Source: Microbacterium immunditiarum (GTDB taxonomy: Bacteria; Actinomycetota; Actinomycetes; Actinomycetales; Microbacteriaceae). Taken from it: 64,000 bases of DNA. Below the pieces are notes generated by a model, which worked only from the letters and a program-made list of their open reading frames with translations, did no database searches and was not told the origin of the DNA. Shown piece by piece: positions 24,237-33,696 of the stretch (its first letter is position 1; each line of letters begins with the position of its first letter). The stretch lies in the NCBI RefSeq assembly GCF_013409785.1, contig NZ_JACCBV010000001.1, positions 3,162,001 to 3,226,000 on the forward strand, given 5' to 3'. Both the position numbers and the translations under genes were made by a program.

Positions 24237-25295
24237 TCAGCGCCGCCCGCGGCGCGTCGCGTCCTGCACCTCGCCGATGAGCTCCTCGATGATGTCCTCG
24301 AGGAAGAGCACCGCGGTCGTGCGTCCGTTCGCGTCGCGCACCTGGGCGAGGTGGCGTCCGGCACGGCGCATGAGCGCGAGCGCGTCCTCGAGGTCGGTCG
24401 TCTCGAGCACCGGCACCATGTGGTGGACGCGCTTCGCCGGGATCTGCGCGGCCGCGCCGACCGCCGCCTCCGGACCCTCCGCGACACGGAGCACGTCCTT
24501 GAGGTGCACATAGCCGACCGGCTCACCCGAATCGTCGACGATCACGTACCGCGAGAAGCCGTGCTTCGCGACTGCGCGCTCGATCTCGTCGGGCGTCGTC
24601 GTCTCGGGCAGCGTCACGAGTTCGCCGAGCGGCACTGCGATCGCCTTCGCCTTCTTGTCGGTGAACTCGAGCGCCGCTGCGACCGTGCCGGCGGCGTCGT
24701 CGAGCACGCCCTCGATGCGCGACTGGCTCACGATCGTCGCGACCTCCTCGAGCGTGAACGTCGACGCGGCCTCGCTCTTCGGCTCGACGCGGAACAGTCG
24801 CACGGCGTGGTTCGCGATCCAGTTGAGCGACACGATGACGGGATGGAAGAGCTTCGAGATCCACACGAGCGGCGTTGCGAGCATGAGCACCGACCGGTCG
24901 GGCACCGAGAACGCGAGGTTCTTCGGCACCATCTCGCCGAACACGACGTGCAGGTACGAGACGAGCACGAGCGCGATCACGAACGAGATGACGTCGACCA
25001 GCGACTCATTGAGCCCCGTGAGACCGAGGGGCTCGGCCAGCAGGTGGTGGATCGCCGGCTCGGACACGTTCAAGATCAGCAGCGAGCAGATCGTGATGCC
25101 GAGCTGGCAGGTCGCGAGCATGAGGGTCGCGTGCTCCATCGCGAACAGCGCTGTCTTCGCCGCGCGCGAGCCCTTCTCGGCGCGCGGCTCGATCTGCGAT
25201 CGCCGCGCGGAGATCACGGCGAACTCGGCGCCGACGAAGAAGGCGTTCGCCAGCAGCAGCACGAACAGCCACACGATGCCCGCCCAGTCGTTCAT
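24237..25295 (-). CDS. CNNM/DUF21-CBS membrane protein, short form
   Basis: 352 residues. DUF21 (CNNM) domain with four hydrophobic segments in about 1-150, including FFVGAEFAVISARRSQIEPRAEKGSRAAK and GEMVPKNLAF, followed by a CBS pair (about 195-330). The CorC_HlyC domain that usually ends the family is absent. Homologues transport Mg2+/Co2+ or act in corynebacterial membrane homeostasis. Translation is coupled to the longer paralogue upstream (4-base overlap), so the two may act as a heteromer. Confidence 0.88.
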   Translation of the reverse strand: MNDWAGIVWLFVLLLANAFFVGAEFAVISARRSQIEPRAEKGSRAAKTALFAMEHATLMLATCQLGITICSLLILNVSEPAIHHLLAEPLGLTGLNESLVDVISFVIALVLVSYLHVVFGEMVPKNLAFSVPDRSVLMLATPLVWISKLFHPVIVSLNWIANHAVRLFRVEPKSEAASTFTLEEVATIVSQSRIEGVLDDAAGTVAAALEFTDKKAKAIAVPLGELVTLPETTTPDEIERAVAKHGFSRYVIVDDSGEPVGYVHLKDVLRVAEGPEAAVGAAAQIPAKRVHHMVPVLETTDLEDALALMRRAGRHLAQVRDANGRTTAVLFLEDIIEELIGEVQDATRRGRR

Positions 25296-26644
25296 CGCGC
25301 ACCGCCCTCACGGTCGGCGCCCGATTCGGCGCGCTGGTCGAGAACCCCGTCCGGCACGGCCGCGGGCGTGAATCGCACGCGGCCGACGCGGCGGCCGTCC
25401 ATCCGCTGCACCTCGAGCGTGCCGTCCTCGATCTCGACGGCGTCGCCGACGACGGGGATGCGCTCGAGCACGCTCATGAGGAAGCCGCCGACGGTGTCGT
25501 ACACGTCCCCTTCGGGGATGCGGATGCCGGTGCGGTCGAGCACCTCGTCGGGCCGCAGCTCACCGGGAAGGATCACCGAGCCCTCGGCCCGCACGATCCC
25601 CGCGCGGCGCCGGTCGTGCTCGTCGAGCACCTCCCCGACGATCTCCTCGACGAGGTCCTCCAGCGTCACGACGCCGGCCGTCCCGCCATACTCGTCCACG
25701 ACGATCGCCATCTGGTAGCCGCGCGCCCGAAGCTCTGACACGAGCGCGTCGAGGTGCACCGCCTCGGGCACGCGCAGCGGATCGGTCGCGATCGCGGCGG
25801 CCGGGACATCCGGCCTGCGCTCACGCGGAACAGACACCGCCGCCTTGAGGTGCACGATGCCGACGATGTCGTCCATCGAGTCCTGGTACACGGGGAAGCG
25901 GCTGTGGCCCGTGCGGCGCGCGAGCTGCACGACGTCGTCGACCGAGTCGTCGGCCGCGAGCGCATGCACGCTCGGGCGCGGGGTCATGACGTCGGCCGCG
26001 GTCAGGCGCGCGAACGTGAGGCTGCGGTCGAGCAGCGTCGCGGTGTCCTCTTCGAGCACGCCGGCGCTCGCCGAGCGGCGCACGAGGCTCGAGAGCTCCT
26101 CCGCCGTGCGGGCCCCCGAGAGCTCCTCCTTCGGCTCGACGCCGAGAAGTCGGAGCACGCCGTTGGCGCTGCCGTTGAGCACCGCGACGGCGGGACGGAA
26201 GACGGTCGTGAACGCGACCTGGAACGGCAGGACGATCTTCGCGGTGTGCCGCGGGACCGCGAGAGCGAGGTTCTTCGGGATCAGCTCACCGAGGATCATC
26301 GAGAGGATCGTGGCGATCGTGACGCCGATGACCGCGGCGACGGGCCTCACGACGGCATCCGGCCACCCCCACTGCCCGAGCACCGGCCGCAGGAGGTTCG
26401 AGATCGCCGGTTCCATCGTGTAGCCGGTGAGCAGCGTCGTGAGCGTGATGCCGAGCTGCGCGCTCGAGAGATGAGTCGAGGTGATCTTGAGCGCGCTGAT
26501 CGTGAGCGACAGGCGGGACTCGCCGCGCTCGCGCCGTGCTTCGAGGTCGGCCCGGTCGAGGTTCACGAGCGCGAACTCGCTCGCGACGAAGAATCCGGTC
26601 CCGATGGTGAGCAGGAGCCCCACGCCCAGCATGACGTAATCCAT
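25292..26644 (-). CDS. CNNM/DUF21-CBS-CorC_HlyC membrane protein, long form
   Basis: 450 residues: DUF21 transmembrane domain (about 1-180; ASEFALVNLDRADLEARRERGESR, GELIPKNLALAVP), a CBS pair (about 205-335; TGHSRFPVYQDSMDDIVGIVHLKA, IVVDEYGGTAGVVTLEDLVEEIVGEVLDEHD) and a C-terminal CorC_HlyC domain. MgtE-independent Mg2+ exporter-like proteins such as MpfA have this order. ATG 26644 shares its A with the stop of a 22-codon mini-ORF; GTG 26647 is an alternative start inside that mini-ORF. Confidence 0.9.
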   Translation of the reverse strand: MDYVMLGVGLLLTIGTGFFVASEFALVNLDRADLEARRERGESRLSLTISALKITSTHLSSAQLGITLTTLLTGYTMEPAISNLLRPVLGQWGWPDAVVRPVAAVIGVTIATILSMILGELIPKNLALAVPRHTAKIVLPFQVAFTTVFRPAVAVLNGSANGVLRLLGVEPKEELSGARTAEELSSLVRRSASAGVLEEDTATLLDRSLTFARLTAADVMTPRPSVHALAADDSVDDVVQLARRTGHSRFPVYQDSMDDIVGIVHLKAAVSVPRERRPDVPAAAIATDPLRVPEAVHLDALVSELRARGYQMAIVVDEYGGTAGVVTLEDLVEEIVGEVLDEHDRRRAGIVRAEGSVILPGELRPDEVLDRTGIRIPEGDVYDTVGGFLMSVLERIPVVGDAVEIEDGTLEVQRMDGRRVGRVRFTPAAVPDGVLDQRAESGADREGGAR

Positions 26645-26712
26645 CACGCATCACCCCCGATCGCAGGGGCTGGTTCGTGGGGCGGGCGTCTGCAACTGGG
26701 CGGGTCGTCCAT
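26644..26712 (-). CDS. Candidate 22-codon mini-ORF coupled to the CNNM/CBS operon
   Basis: An ATG at 26712 opens a frame of 22 codons rich in Pro (MDDPPSCRRPPHEPAP..., one Cys) that stops with TGA sharing its last base with the ATG of the long CNNM/CBS gene (TGATG). TAGACT at 26722-26727 ends 9 nt before the ATG, so it would be read first on a nearly leaderless mRNA. The downstream gene has only GGGGGT as a binding site, lying inside the mini-ORF, so its translation may depend on termination here. Function unknown; Pro-rich codons could make it a stalling leader. Confidence 0.45.
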   Translation of the reverse strand: MDDPPSCRRPPHEPAPAIGGDA

Positions 26713-26721
26713 CTCGCGGAA

Positions 26722-26727
26722 AGTCTA
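26722..26727 (-). promoter_or_regulatory. -10 box for the mini-ORF/CNNM operon
   Basis: TAGACT on the minus strand, ending 9 nt before the mini-ORF ATG at 26712. Confidence 0.5.
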
Positions 26728-26744
26728 CGGCAGGGTCGACGCGC

Positions 26745-26783
26745 CGGATGCCGTGACGATGGGCCCGGGTCCCGCGGCATCCG
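26745..26783 (-). terminator. Hairpin after guaB1
   Basis: CGGATGCCG (26745-26753) pairs with CGGCATCCG (26775-26783), with a GGGCCC palindrome in the loop. It starts 6 nt past the guaB1 stop on the minus strand and separates guaB1 from the CNNM operon. Confidence 0.55.
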
Positions 26784-26789
26784 TGGTGT

Positions 26790-28298
26790 TCACCAGCTGA
26801 CGGGGAGCGCCTTGCCCTCCTCGTACCCGGCTGCGGACTGCAGGCCGACGCGGGCGCGCTCGTGGAACTCCGGCACGGTCGCCGCACCCGCGTACGTGAA
26901 CGACGAGCGCACACCCGACGTGATCATGTCGAGCAGGTCCTCGATACCGGGACGCAGCGGATCGAGGAAGATCTTCGACGACGAGATACCCTCGGCGAAG
27001 AGCTCCTTGCGCGCGAGCTCGTACGGGTCGAGCCGCCCGAACCGCTCATGCACCGCCTTGGTCGACGCCATGCCCCACGACTCCTTGTACGCGCGGCCCT
27101 CGCCGTCGACGAGCAGCTCGCCGGGCGCCTCGATCGTGCCGGCGAACCACGACCCGATCATGACCGACGAGGCTCCCGCCGCGAGCGCGAGCGCGACGTC
27201 GCGCGGGTACCGCACCCCGCCGTCGGCCCACACGTGCGCGCCCATGAGTCGCGCGGCCTCGGCGGTCTCGAGCACGGCGGAGAACTGTGGACGGCCGACC
27301 GCGGTCATCATGCGGGTCGTGCACATCGCGCCCGGGCCCACGCCGACCTTCAGGATGCTCGCGCCGGACGTCACGAGGTCGTGCACGCCCTCCGCCGTGA
27401 CGATGTTGCCCGCCGCCAGCGGGATGCCGAGGTCGAGGTCGGCGATCGTGCGCAGCGCCGCGAGCATGTTCTCCTGGTGCCCGTGGGCGGTGTCGACGAC
27501 GAGCACGTCGACGCCCGCCGCCGCGAGCGCGCGGGCCTTCGCGGCGACGTCGCCGTTGATGCCGACCGCGGCCGCGACGATGAGGCGGCCGGACGCGTCG
27601 ACCGCGGGACGGTAGAGCGATGAGCGCAGCGCGCTGCGGCGGGAGAGCGTGCCGACGAGCACGCCGTGGCGCAGGACGCACACGACGTCGGCATCCGCCG
27701 CGACCAGCAGGTCGAACGCCTGGCGGCCGCTCTGGACATCCTCCGCGTCGATCGACGCCGAGCGCCCGCGCGCGATGTCACCGAGCCGCGCGTCGGGGAG
27801 AGCGGTGCCGAGCCGCGTCGCCGGCACGACCCCGAGGATGTCGTCGGCGTGCAGGCCGGTGCTCGGCGACCTCGTGTCGACGGCTCCGCCCTCGAGCCGC
27901 GGACCGGTTCCGGCGGGCGACTCCGCCACGACGATGCCGTAGCCCTGAGTCGCGGGAAGCAGGCGCGCAGCGTCGGCCACCGTCGCGTCGGGCGGCAGCA
28001 CGAGGGGCGTGTCCCACGGAACGGGCTGCGCCTTCACCCACCGGATGGCCGCGTCGAGCTCCTGCAGCGGCATGTCCTGCGGCAGAACGCCGAGGCCGCC
28101 GCGGCGCGCGAGCGTCGCCGCCAGGCGCGCCCCCGTCACCGAGTTCATGTTGGCCGAGACGATCGGGAGCCTGGCCGTCGTGCCGTCGCCCGGCGACAGG
28201 TCCACGTCGAGCCGGCTCGCGACCGTCGACCGCCGAGGGACGAGGAACACGTCCGAATACGTCAGGTCGACGTCGGGGCGGTCTCCGTAGAACTCCAT
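26790..28298 (-). CDS. guaB1: GuaB1-family IMP dehydrogenase-related protein (probable GMP reductase)
   Basis: 502 residues. (beta/alpha)8 barrel interrupted by a CBS pair at about 95-225. Catalytic loop SILKVGVGPGAMCTTRMMTAVGRP has the active-site Cys; YSDVFLVPRRS at the start is the family N-terminal signature. In mycobacteria GuaB1 was shown to be a CBS-containing GMP reductase and not an IMP dehydrogenase, so it would convert GMP to IMP in purine salvage. ATG 28298 (MEFYGDRPDVDL) is preferred over upstream starts: TACCCT lies 8 nt upstream. Divergent from kgd. Confidence 0.9.
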   Translation of the reverse strand: MEFYGDRPDVDLTYSDVFLVPRRSTVASRLDVDLSPGDGTTARLPIVSANMNSVTGARLAATLARRGGLGVLPQDMPLQELDAAIRWVKAQPVPWDTPLVLPPDATVADAARLLPATQGYGIVVAESPAGTGPRLEGGAVDTRSPSTGLHADDILGVVPATRLGTALPDARLGDIARGRSASIDAEDVQSGRQAFDLLVAADADVVCVLRHGVLVGTLSRRSALRSSLYRPAVDASGRLIVAAAVGINGDVAAKARALAAAGVDVLVVDTAHGHQENMLAALRTIADLDLGIPLAAGNIVTAEGVHDLVTSGASILKVGVGPGAMCTTRMMTAVGRPQFSAVLETAEAARLMGAHVWADGGVRYPRDVALALAAGASSVMIGSWFAGTIEAPGELLVDGEGRAYKESWGMASTKAVHERFGRLDPYELARKELFAEGISSSKIFLDPLRPGIEDLLDMITSGVRSSFTYAGAATVPEFHERARVGLQSAAGYEEGKALPVSW

Positions 28299-28306
28299 GT
28301 CCGTCA

Positions 28307-28312
28307 AGGGTA
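28307..28312 (-). promoter_or_regulatory. -10 box of guaB1
   Basis: TACCCT on the minus strand, 8 nt before ATG 28298. Confidence 0.5.
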
Positions 28313-28396
28313 GCGACAAGAAGGGCTGCGGATGCCGTTGCCGAATCGTGCGATGCGCCGCGCGCAACCCCCGGCGAAGTGCGGGCGTGACTGGGT

Positions 28397-28402
28397 TACG
28401 CT
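28397..28402 (+). promoter_or_regulatory. -10 box of kgd
   Basis: TACGCT. A GTG 8 nt downstream (28411) is in frame with kgd, so an alternative leaderless start adding 21 residues is possible. Confidence 0.5.
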
Positions 28403-28473
28403 TAAGGATCGTGCCCGAGGGTCGTTGCGGACCAGGCATCCCAAATCTTCTTCACGAAAGCAGGCGATCGAGC

Positions 28474-31400
28474 GTGTCGAGCCAGGTGACGGGCGTCGGT
28501 GTATCGAACGAGGGAGAGTTCGGAGCCAATGAATGGCTCGTCGACGAACTCTACGAGCAGTACAAGGTCGACAAGAACTCCGTAGACAAGGCCTGGTGGC
28601 CGATCCTCGAGGCCTACCACCCGGTCGACGCGGACGGGGCGACGGCGCCTTCGGGTCCGACCCGCCCCGCCACCGAGGCCCCTGCCCCCGCGGCACCCGC
28701 ACCGGCCGCATCCGCCCCCGCTCCCGCCGCCCCCGCGACCGCTCCGGCGTCCGCGAACGGGGCGGCGACCTCGTCTGAGCCGCATCCCGTCACGGCGCCG
28801 GTCCCGGTGATCGGGAGCCAGCCGGTGGCCCGCACGACCGCCCGCCCCGCCGCACCGCAGCCGATCCCGGCGCAGGCGCCGAAGATCAAGCCCTCATCGA
28901 CCGAGGCGAGCGCCGACGAGGACGTCGTCACCGCCCTCAAGGGCCTTCCGAAGACTCTCGCGGCGAACATGGACGAGTCGCTCACGGTCCCGACCGCGAC
29001 GAGCGTCCGCACGGTGCCGGCGAAGCTCATGATCGACAACCGGATCGTGATCAACAACCACATGGCCCGCACGCGCGGTGGCAAGGTGAGCTTCACTCAC
29101 CTCATCGGCTGGGCGCTCATCCAGGCGCTCAAGGACTTCCCGAGCCAGAACGTCTTCTACGCCGAGGTCGACGGCAAGCCCTCCGTGGTCGCGCCGGCCC
29201 ACGTGAACCTCGGCATCGCGATCGACCTCCCGCGTCCCGACGGCTCGCGCGCACTCCTCGTGCCGAGCATCAAGCGCGCCGACACGCTCTCGTTCGGCGA
29301 GTACCTCGCCTCGTACGAAGACCTCGTGTCGCGCGCCCGCGCCAACAAGCTGACGCCCGCCGACTTCCAGGGCACGACGATCTCGCTGACCAACCCGGGC
29401 GGAATCGGCACCGTGCACTCGGTCCCCCGCCTCATGAAGGGCCAGGGGTCGATCATCGGCGTCGGGGCGCTCGAGTACCCGGCCGAGTTCCAGGGCGCCA
29501 GCGACAAGACGCTCAACGAGCTCGCGATCGGCAAGACGATCACGCTCACGAGCACGTACGACCACCGCGTCATCCAGGGCGCCGGCTCGGGCGAGTTCCT
29601 CAAGAAGGTGCACGAGCTGCTCATCGGCCAGCGCAGCTTCTACGAAGACATCTTCGCGGCGCTTCGCATCCCGTACGCCCCGATCCACTGGGCCAACGAC
29701 ATCAACGTCGACATCGCCGAGCGCGTCGACAAGACCGCACGCGTGCAGGAGCTCATCAACTCCTTCCGCGTGCGCGGCCACCTCATGGCCGACATCGACC
29801 CGCTCGAGTACGTCCAGCGCACGCACCCCGACCTCGAGATCGAGAGCCACGGGCTCACGTTCTGGGACCTCGACCGCCAGTTCGTGACCGGCGGCTTCGG
29901 TGGCAAGCGCCTCATGAAGCTGCGCGACATCCTCGGCGTGCTGCGCGACTCGTACTGCCGCACGATCGGCATCGAGTACATGCACATCCAGGACCCGGGG
30001 CAGCGCGCGTGGTTCCAGCGCAACGTCGAGGTCAAGTACCAGAAGCCCGGTCACGACGAGCAGCTGCGCATCCTCTCGAAGCTGAACGAGGCCGAGGCCT
30101 TCGAGACGTTCCTGCAGACGAAGTACGTCGGTCAGAAGCGCTTCTCGCTCGAGGGCGGCGAGTCGCTCATCCCGCTGCTCGACCAGGTGCTCCAGGGCGC
30201 AGCCGAGGCGGGACTCGACGGCGCCGCGATCGGCATGGCGCACCGCGGCCGACTGAACGTGCTCACCAACATCGCCGGCAAGACGTACGGCCAGGTGTTC
30301 CGCGAGTTCGAGGGCTCCGTCGCGATCGGCTCGAAGAGCGGCTCGGGCGACGTCAAGTACCACCTCGGCACCGAGGGCACGTTCGTGGCGGACTCGGGCT
30401 CCGAGCTGCCCGTGTACCTCGCGGCCAACCCCTCGCACCTCGAGACGGTGGACGGCGTGCTCGAGGGCATCGTGCGCGCCAAGCAGGACCGCAAGCCCAT
30501 CGGGACGTTCTCCTGGCTGCCGATCCTCATCCACGGCGACGCGGCCTTCGCCGGCCAGGGCGTCGTCGTCGAGACGCTCCAGATGTCACAGCTGCGCGGC
30601 TACCGCACGGGCGGCACGGTTCACATCGTCGTCAACAACCAGGTCGGCTTCACCACGACGCCGCAGGACGGCCGCTCGTCGGTGTACGCGACCGATGTCG
30701 CCAAGACGATCCAGGCGCCGATCTTCCACGTGAACGGCGACGACCCCGAGGCCGTCGTCCGTGTGGCGCAGCTCGCGGTCCAGTACCGCGAGGAGTTCCA
30801 CCGCGACGTCATCGTCGACCTCGTCTGCTACCGCCGCCGCGGTCACAACGAAGGCGACGACCCGTCGATGACGCAGCCGCACATGACGAACCTCATCGAG
30901 GCGAAGCGCTCGGTGCGTCGCCTGTACACCGAGGCCCTCGTCGGTCGCGGCGACATCACCGAGGAGGAGTACGAGCAGGCCAAGCGCGACTTCCAGAACC
31001 GCCTCGAGATCGCGTTCGCCGAGACCCACGCCGCCGAGACCGGCTCCTCGCCCATCGTCGAGGAGGAGGCGGTCGTCCCGACCGTGATCGGGGAGCCCGA
31101 CACGACCGGCGTGTCCCGCAGCGTGATCGAGCTCGTCGGCGACGCGTTCGTGAACAAGCCCGAGGGCTTCACGGTGCATCCGAAGCTCCAGCAGCTTTCC
31201 GACAAGCGGTTCGATATGAGCCGCAACGGTGCGATCGACTGGGCGTTCGCCGAGTTGCTCGCATTCGGCTCGCTCCTGCTCGAGGGCACGAACGTGCGCC
31301 TGGCAGGCCAGGACTCGCGCCGCGGCACGTTCGTCCAGCGCCACGCTGTGCTGCACGACCGTGCGAACAGTCAGGAGTGGCTGCCGCTGTCGAACCTGAG

Positions 31401-32256
31401 CGAGAACCAGGGCCGCTTCTGGGTCTACGACTCCCTGCTGAGCGAGTACGCGGCGATGGCGTTCGAGTACGGGTACTCGGTCGAGCGCCCCGACGCGCTC
31501 GTGCTGTGGGAGGCGCAGTTCGGCGACTTCGCGAACGGCGCCCAGTCGGTCATCGACGAGTACATCTCGGCGGCCGAGCAGAAATGGGGCCAGCAGTCGA
31601 GCCTCGTGCTGCTGCTGCCGCACGGCTACGAGGGCCAGGGTCCCGACCACTCGTCGGCCCGCATCGAGCGCTACCTGCAGCTCTGCGCGCAGGACAACAT
31701 GACTGTCGCGCGTCCGTCGACCCCGGCGTCGTACTTCCACCTCCTGCGCCGCCAGGCCTACGCGCGCCCGCGGCGTCCGCTCATCGTGTTCACGCCCAAG
31801 GCGATGCTGCGCCTGCGCGGCGCGACGAGCGCCGTCGAGGGCTTCACGCACGGGCGCTTCGAGCCGGTGCTCGACGACGACCGCGGTGTCGACAAGTCCG
31901 CCGTGCGCCGCGTGCTGCTGCACTCGGGCAAGATCCACTGGGATCTGGTCGCCGAGCTCGACAAGAACCCCGACCCGACGATCGCCCTCGTGCGGATAGA
32001 GCAGTTCTACCCGAAGCCGATCGACGAGCTGAACATGGTGCTCGACAAGTACCCGAACGCCGAACTCGTGTGGGTGCAGGACGAGCCCGAGAACCAGGGC
32101 GCCTGGCCGTTCATCGCGCTCGAGATCGTGAAGCACCTGAACGGTCGCACGATCCGGCGCGTGTCGCGTCCGGCCGCGGCTTCGACCGCCACCGGCTCGC
32201 CGAAGGTGCACGCCGTCGAGCAGGCCGAGGTGATCGCGAAGGCACTCGCCCGCTGA
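28474..32256 (+). CDS. kgd: Multifunctional 2-oxoglutarate decarboxylase/dehydrogenase (Kgd/OdhA/SucA fusion)
   Basis: 1260 residues, the actinobacterial E1o-E2o fusion. N-terminal GEFGANEWLVDELYEQYK is the E1 start motif; a Pro/Ala-rich linker (about 45-130) follows. The E2-like acyltransferase domain (about 135-390) includes TYDHRVIQGAGSGEF. The thiamine-diphosphate E1 domain includes IGMAHRGRLNVLTN and GDAAFAGQGVV. It decarboxylates 2-oxoglutarate in the TCA cycle and, with lipoyl partners, forms succinyl-CoA. There is no lipoyl domain, as in the family. GTG 28474 was chosen by alignment with known N-termini. Confidence 0.95.
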   Translation: MSSQVTGVGVSNEGEFGANEWLVDELYEQYKVDKNSVDKAWWPILEAYHPVDADGATAPSGPTRPATEAPAPAAPAPAASAPAPAAPATAPASANGAATSSEPHPVTAPVPVIGSQPVARTTARPAAPQPIPAQAPKIKPSSTEASADEDVVTALKGLPKTLAANMDESLTVPTATSVRTVPAKLMIDNRIVINNHMARTRGGKVSFTHLIGWALIQALKDFPSQNVFYAEVDGKPSVVAPAHVNLGIAIDLPRPDGSRALLVPSIKRADTLSFGEYLASYEDLVSRARANKLTPADFQGTTISLTNPGGIGTVHSVPRLMKGQGSIIGVGALEYPAEFQGASDKTLNELAIGKTITLTSTYDHRVIQGAGSGEFLKKVHELLIGQRSFYEDIFAALRIPYAPIHWANDINVDIAERVDKTARVQELINSFRVRGHLMADIDPLEYVQRTHPDLEIESHGLTFWDLDRQFVTGGFGGKRLMKLRDILGVLRDSYCRTIGIEYMHIQDPGQRAWFQRNVEVKYQKPGHDEQLRILSKLNEAEAFETFLQTKYVGQKRFSLEGGESLIPLLDQVLQGAAEAGLDGAAIGMAHRGRLNVLTNIAGKTYGQVFREFEGSVAIGSKSGSGDVKYHLGTEGTFVADSGSELPVYLAANPSHLETVDGVLEGIVRAKQDRKPIGTFSWLPILIHGDAAFAGQGVVVETLQMSQLRGYRTGGTVHIVVNNQVGFTTTPQDGRSSVYATDVAKTIQAPIFHVNGDDPEAVVRVAQLAVQYREEFHRDVIVDLVCYRRRGHNEGDDPSMTQPHMTNLIEAKRSVRRLYTEALVGRGDITEEEYEQAKRDFQNRLEIAFAETHAAETGSSPIVEEEAVVPTVIGEPDTTGVSRSVIELVGDAFVNKPEGFTVHPKLQQLSDKRFDMSRNGAIDWAFAELLAFGSLLLEGTNVRLAGQDSRRGTFVQRHAVLHDRANSQEWLPLSNLSENQGRFWVYDSLLSEYAAMAFEYGYSVERPDALVLWEAQFGDFANGAQSVIDEYISAAEQKWGQQSSLVLLLPHGYEGQGPDHSSARIERYLQLCAQDNMTVARPSTPASYFHLLRRQAYARPRRPLIVFTPKAMLRLRGATSAVEGFTHGRFEPVLDDDRGVDKSAVRRVLLHSGKIHWDLVAELDKNPDPTIALVRIEQFYPKPIDELNMVLDKYPNAELVWVQDEPENQGAWPFIALEIVKHLNGRTIRRVSRPAAASTATGSPKVHAVEQAEVIAKALAR

Positions 32257-32289
32257 CGCGGCGCTTCGCGTGGCCGACAACCGCGGTGC

Positions 32290-32303
32290 CCGGCGCGCGC
32301 CGG
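32290..32303. terminator. GC palindrome between convergent kgd and APC permease genes
   Basis: CCGGCGCGCGCCGG, perfect 14-bp palindrome, 33 nt after the kgd stop and abutting the permease stop. Confidence 0.4.
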
Positions 32304-33596
32304 TCAGGTTGCGCGGCGTGACGCTCGCACCCGACGCCACACGGTGACCCCCACCGCGATGAGCGCGAGCACGAGGCTCGGCACGAGCTTGACGCCCGCG
32401 AGCGCGAGCAGTCCCGCCGACAGCACGGCGGCGACGAGCGCCATCCACCACCCCACCGACCACCGGCGGAGGATGAGCAGCGCGGCGACCATGCCGACGG
32501 CGTAGATCGAGACCATGTTGCTCGTGTGTACGAGGATGAACGGCTCGAGATCGAGGCCCACCGCGAGCATGAGCGCGAAGTAGACGGCGACGACGCCCAT
32601 CGTGAGCGACAGCGCCCGGCGTGGGATTCCACCCGCCTCCTCGCCGCGCTGGAACCACCTCGGCAGGTCTCCGTTCGCCGCGAGCGACGCACCCAGCTTG
32701 CCGAAGGCCGCGAGGTAGGCGTTCATGACGCCCACCGAGACGATCGCCGCGACACCTCCGACGGCCACCGTCCCGAACCCCGGCAGCACCGACTGCGCCA
32801 GCGACAGCAGCGGCACCGAGTCGGCGGCGGCCCCCTCGCCGAGCACGCCCACGGTCGCGATCTGCAGCAGCAGGTAAGACGCGCCGGTGAGCACGAGGGC
32901 GATAGCCGTCGCGAGCGGGATCACGCGGCGGGGATTGCGGAACTCCCCCGCGATGTGGGTGCCGACCTCCCACCCCGCGAACGCCCACACGAAGAGGCTG
33001 ATCGCGGTGCCGACGCCCGCCCAGCCGTTCGGGAGGAACGGCGTGAACGCGGATGCCTCGACCGCCGGCATCGCCGCGGAGACGACCGCCACCACGACCG
33101 AGAGCAGGAGGCCCGTGAGCACGAACTGCATCCAGCCTGCGACGCGGATGCCGAGCAGGTTCGCGCCGAACGGGATCAGCATGATCGCCGCCGCGAGGAT
33201 CGGAACGCCGGCACGGTCGATCCTCGCGACGGCGGCGACGTATTCGCCGCCGAGCACCCCGACGACCGGCGCCCCCGCGCACACGCCGAAGTAGAACCAG
33301 TAGCCGGTCATGCGCGCCGCGGTGGCCCCGAGCGCCCTGCGGACGTAGCTCGCGACGCCCCCGGCATCCGGATACCGTGCCGCCAGCGCCGCGAATGTGC
33401 CCGCGAGCGGGATCGACAGCGCGATGACCGCGACCACCGCGACGACGCTCGCGGGCCCTGCGGCGTCGGCGGCGAGCCCGGGCAGCACAAGCAGCCCCGT
33501 GCCGAGCACGGACGCGACGTAGAGGGCGGTGCCCTGCACGATCCCCAGTCGGCCGTGGGCGACCACCGGGTCAGGACGGGTGGCGGTCGAGGTCAT
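32304..33596 (-). CDS. APC-superfamily amino acid permease
   Basis: 430 residues with about 12 hydrophobic helices. Helix 1 contains the unwound GTGLLVLPG sequence for substrate binding, preceded by QGTALYVASVL. Helix 6 has FVWAFAGWEVGTHIAGEFRNPRRVIP, the APC consensus. It probably moves amino acids or amines with protons. The closest feel is the YjeH/L-methionine-branched-chain exporter type, but this cannot be settled by eye. GACACT 6 nt before the ATG is a weak leaderless -10. No operon partner. Confidence 0.87.
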   Translation of the reverse strand: MTSTATRPDPVVAHGRLGIVQGTALYVASVLGTGLLVLPGLAADAAGPASVVAVVAVIALSIPLAGTFAALAARYPDAGGVASYVRRALGATAARMTGYWFYFGVCAGAPVVGVLGGEYVAAVARIDRAGVPILAAAIMLIPFGANLLGIRVAGWMQFVLTGLLLSVVVAVVSAAMPAVEASAFTPFLPNGWAGVGTAISLFVWAFAGWEVGTHIAGEFRNPRRVIPLATAIALVLTGASYLLLQIATVGVLGEGAAADSVPLLSLAQSVLPGFGTVAVGGVAAIVSVGVMNAYLAAFGKLGASLAANGDLPRWFQRGEEAGGIPRRALSLTMGVVAVYFALMLAVGLDLEPFILVHTSNMVSIYAVGMVAALLILRRWSVGWWMALVAAVLSAGLLALAGVKLVPSLVLALIAVGVTVWRRVRASRRAT

Positions 33597-33696
33597 CGGT
33601 CCAGTGTCCAGCGCGCCAGGGACATCGGTGCCCGCGCGAGCAGCCGTCCATCAGCGGAATCCTGCCAACACGGTGAGGCCGAAGGACGGAGCCGCG

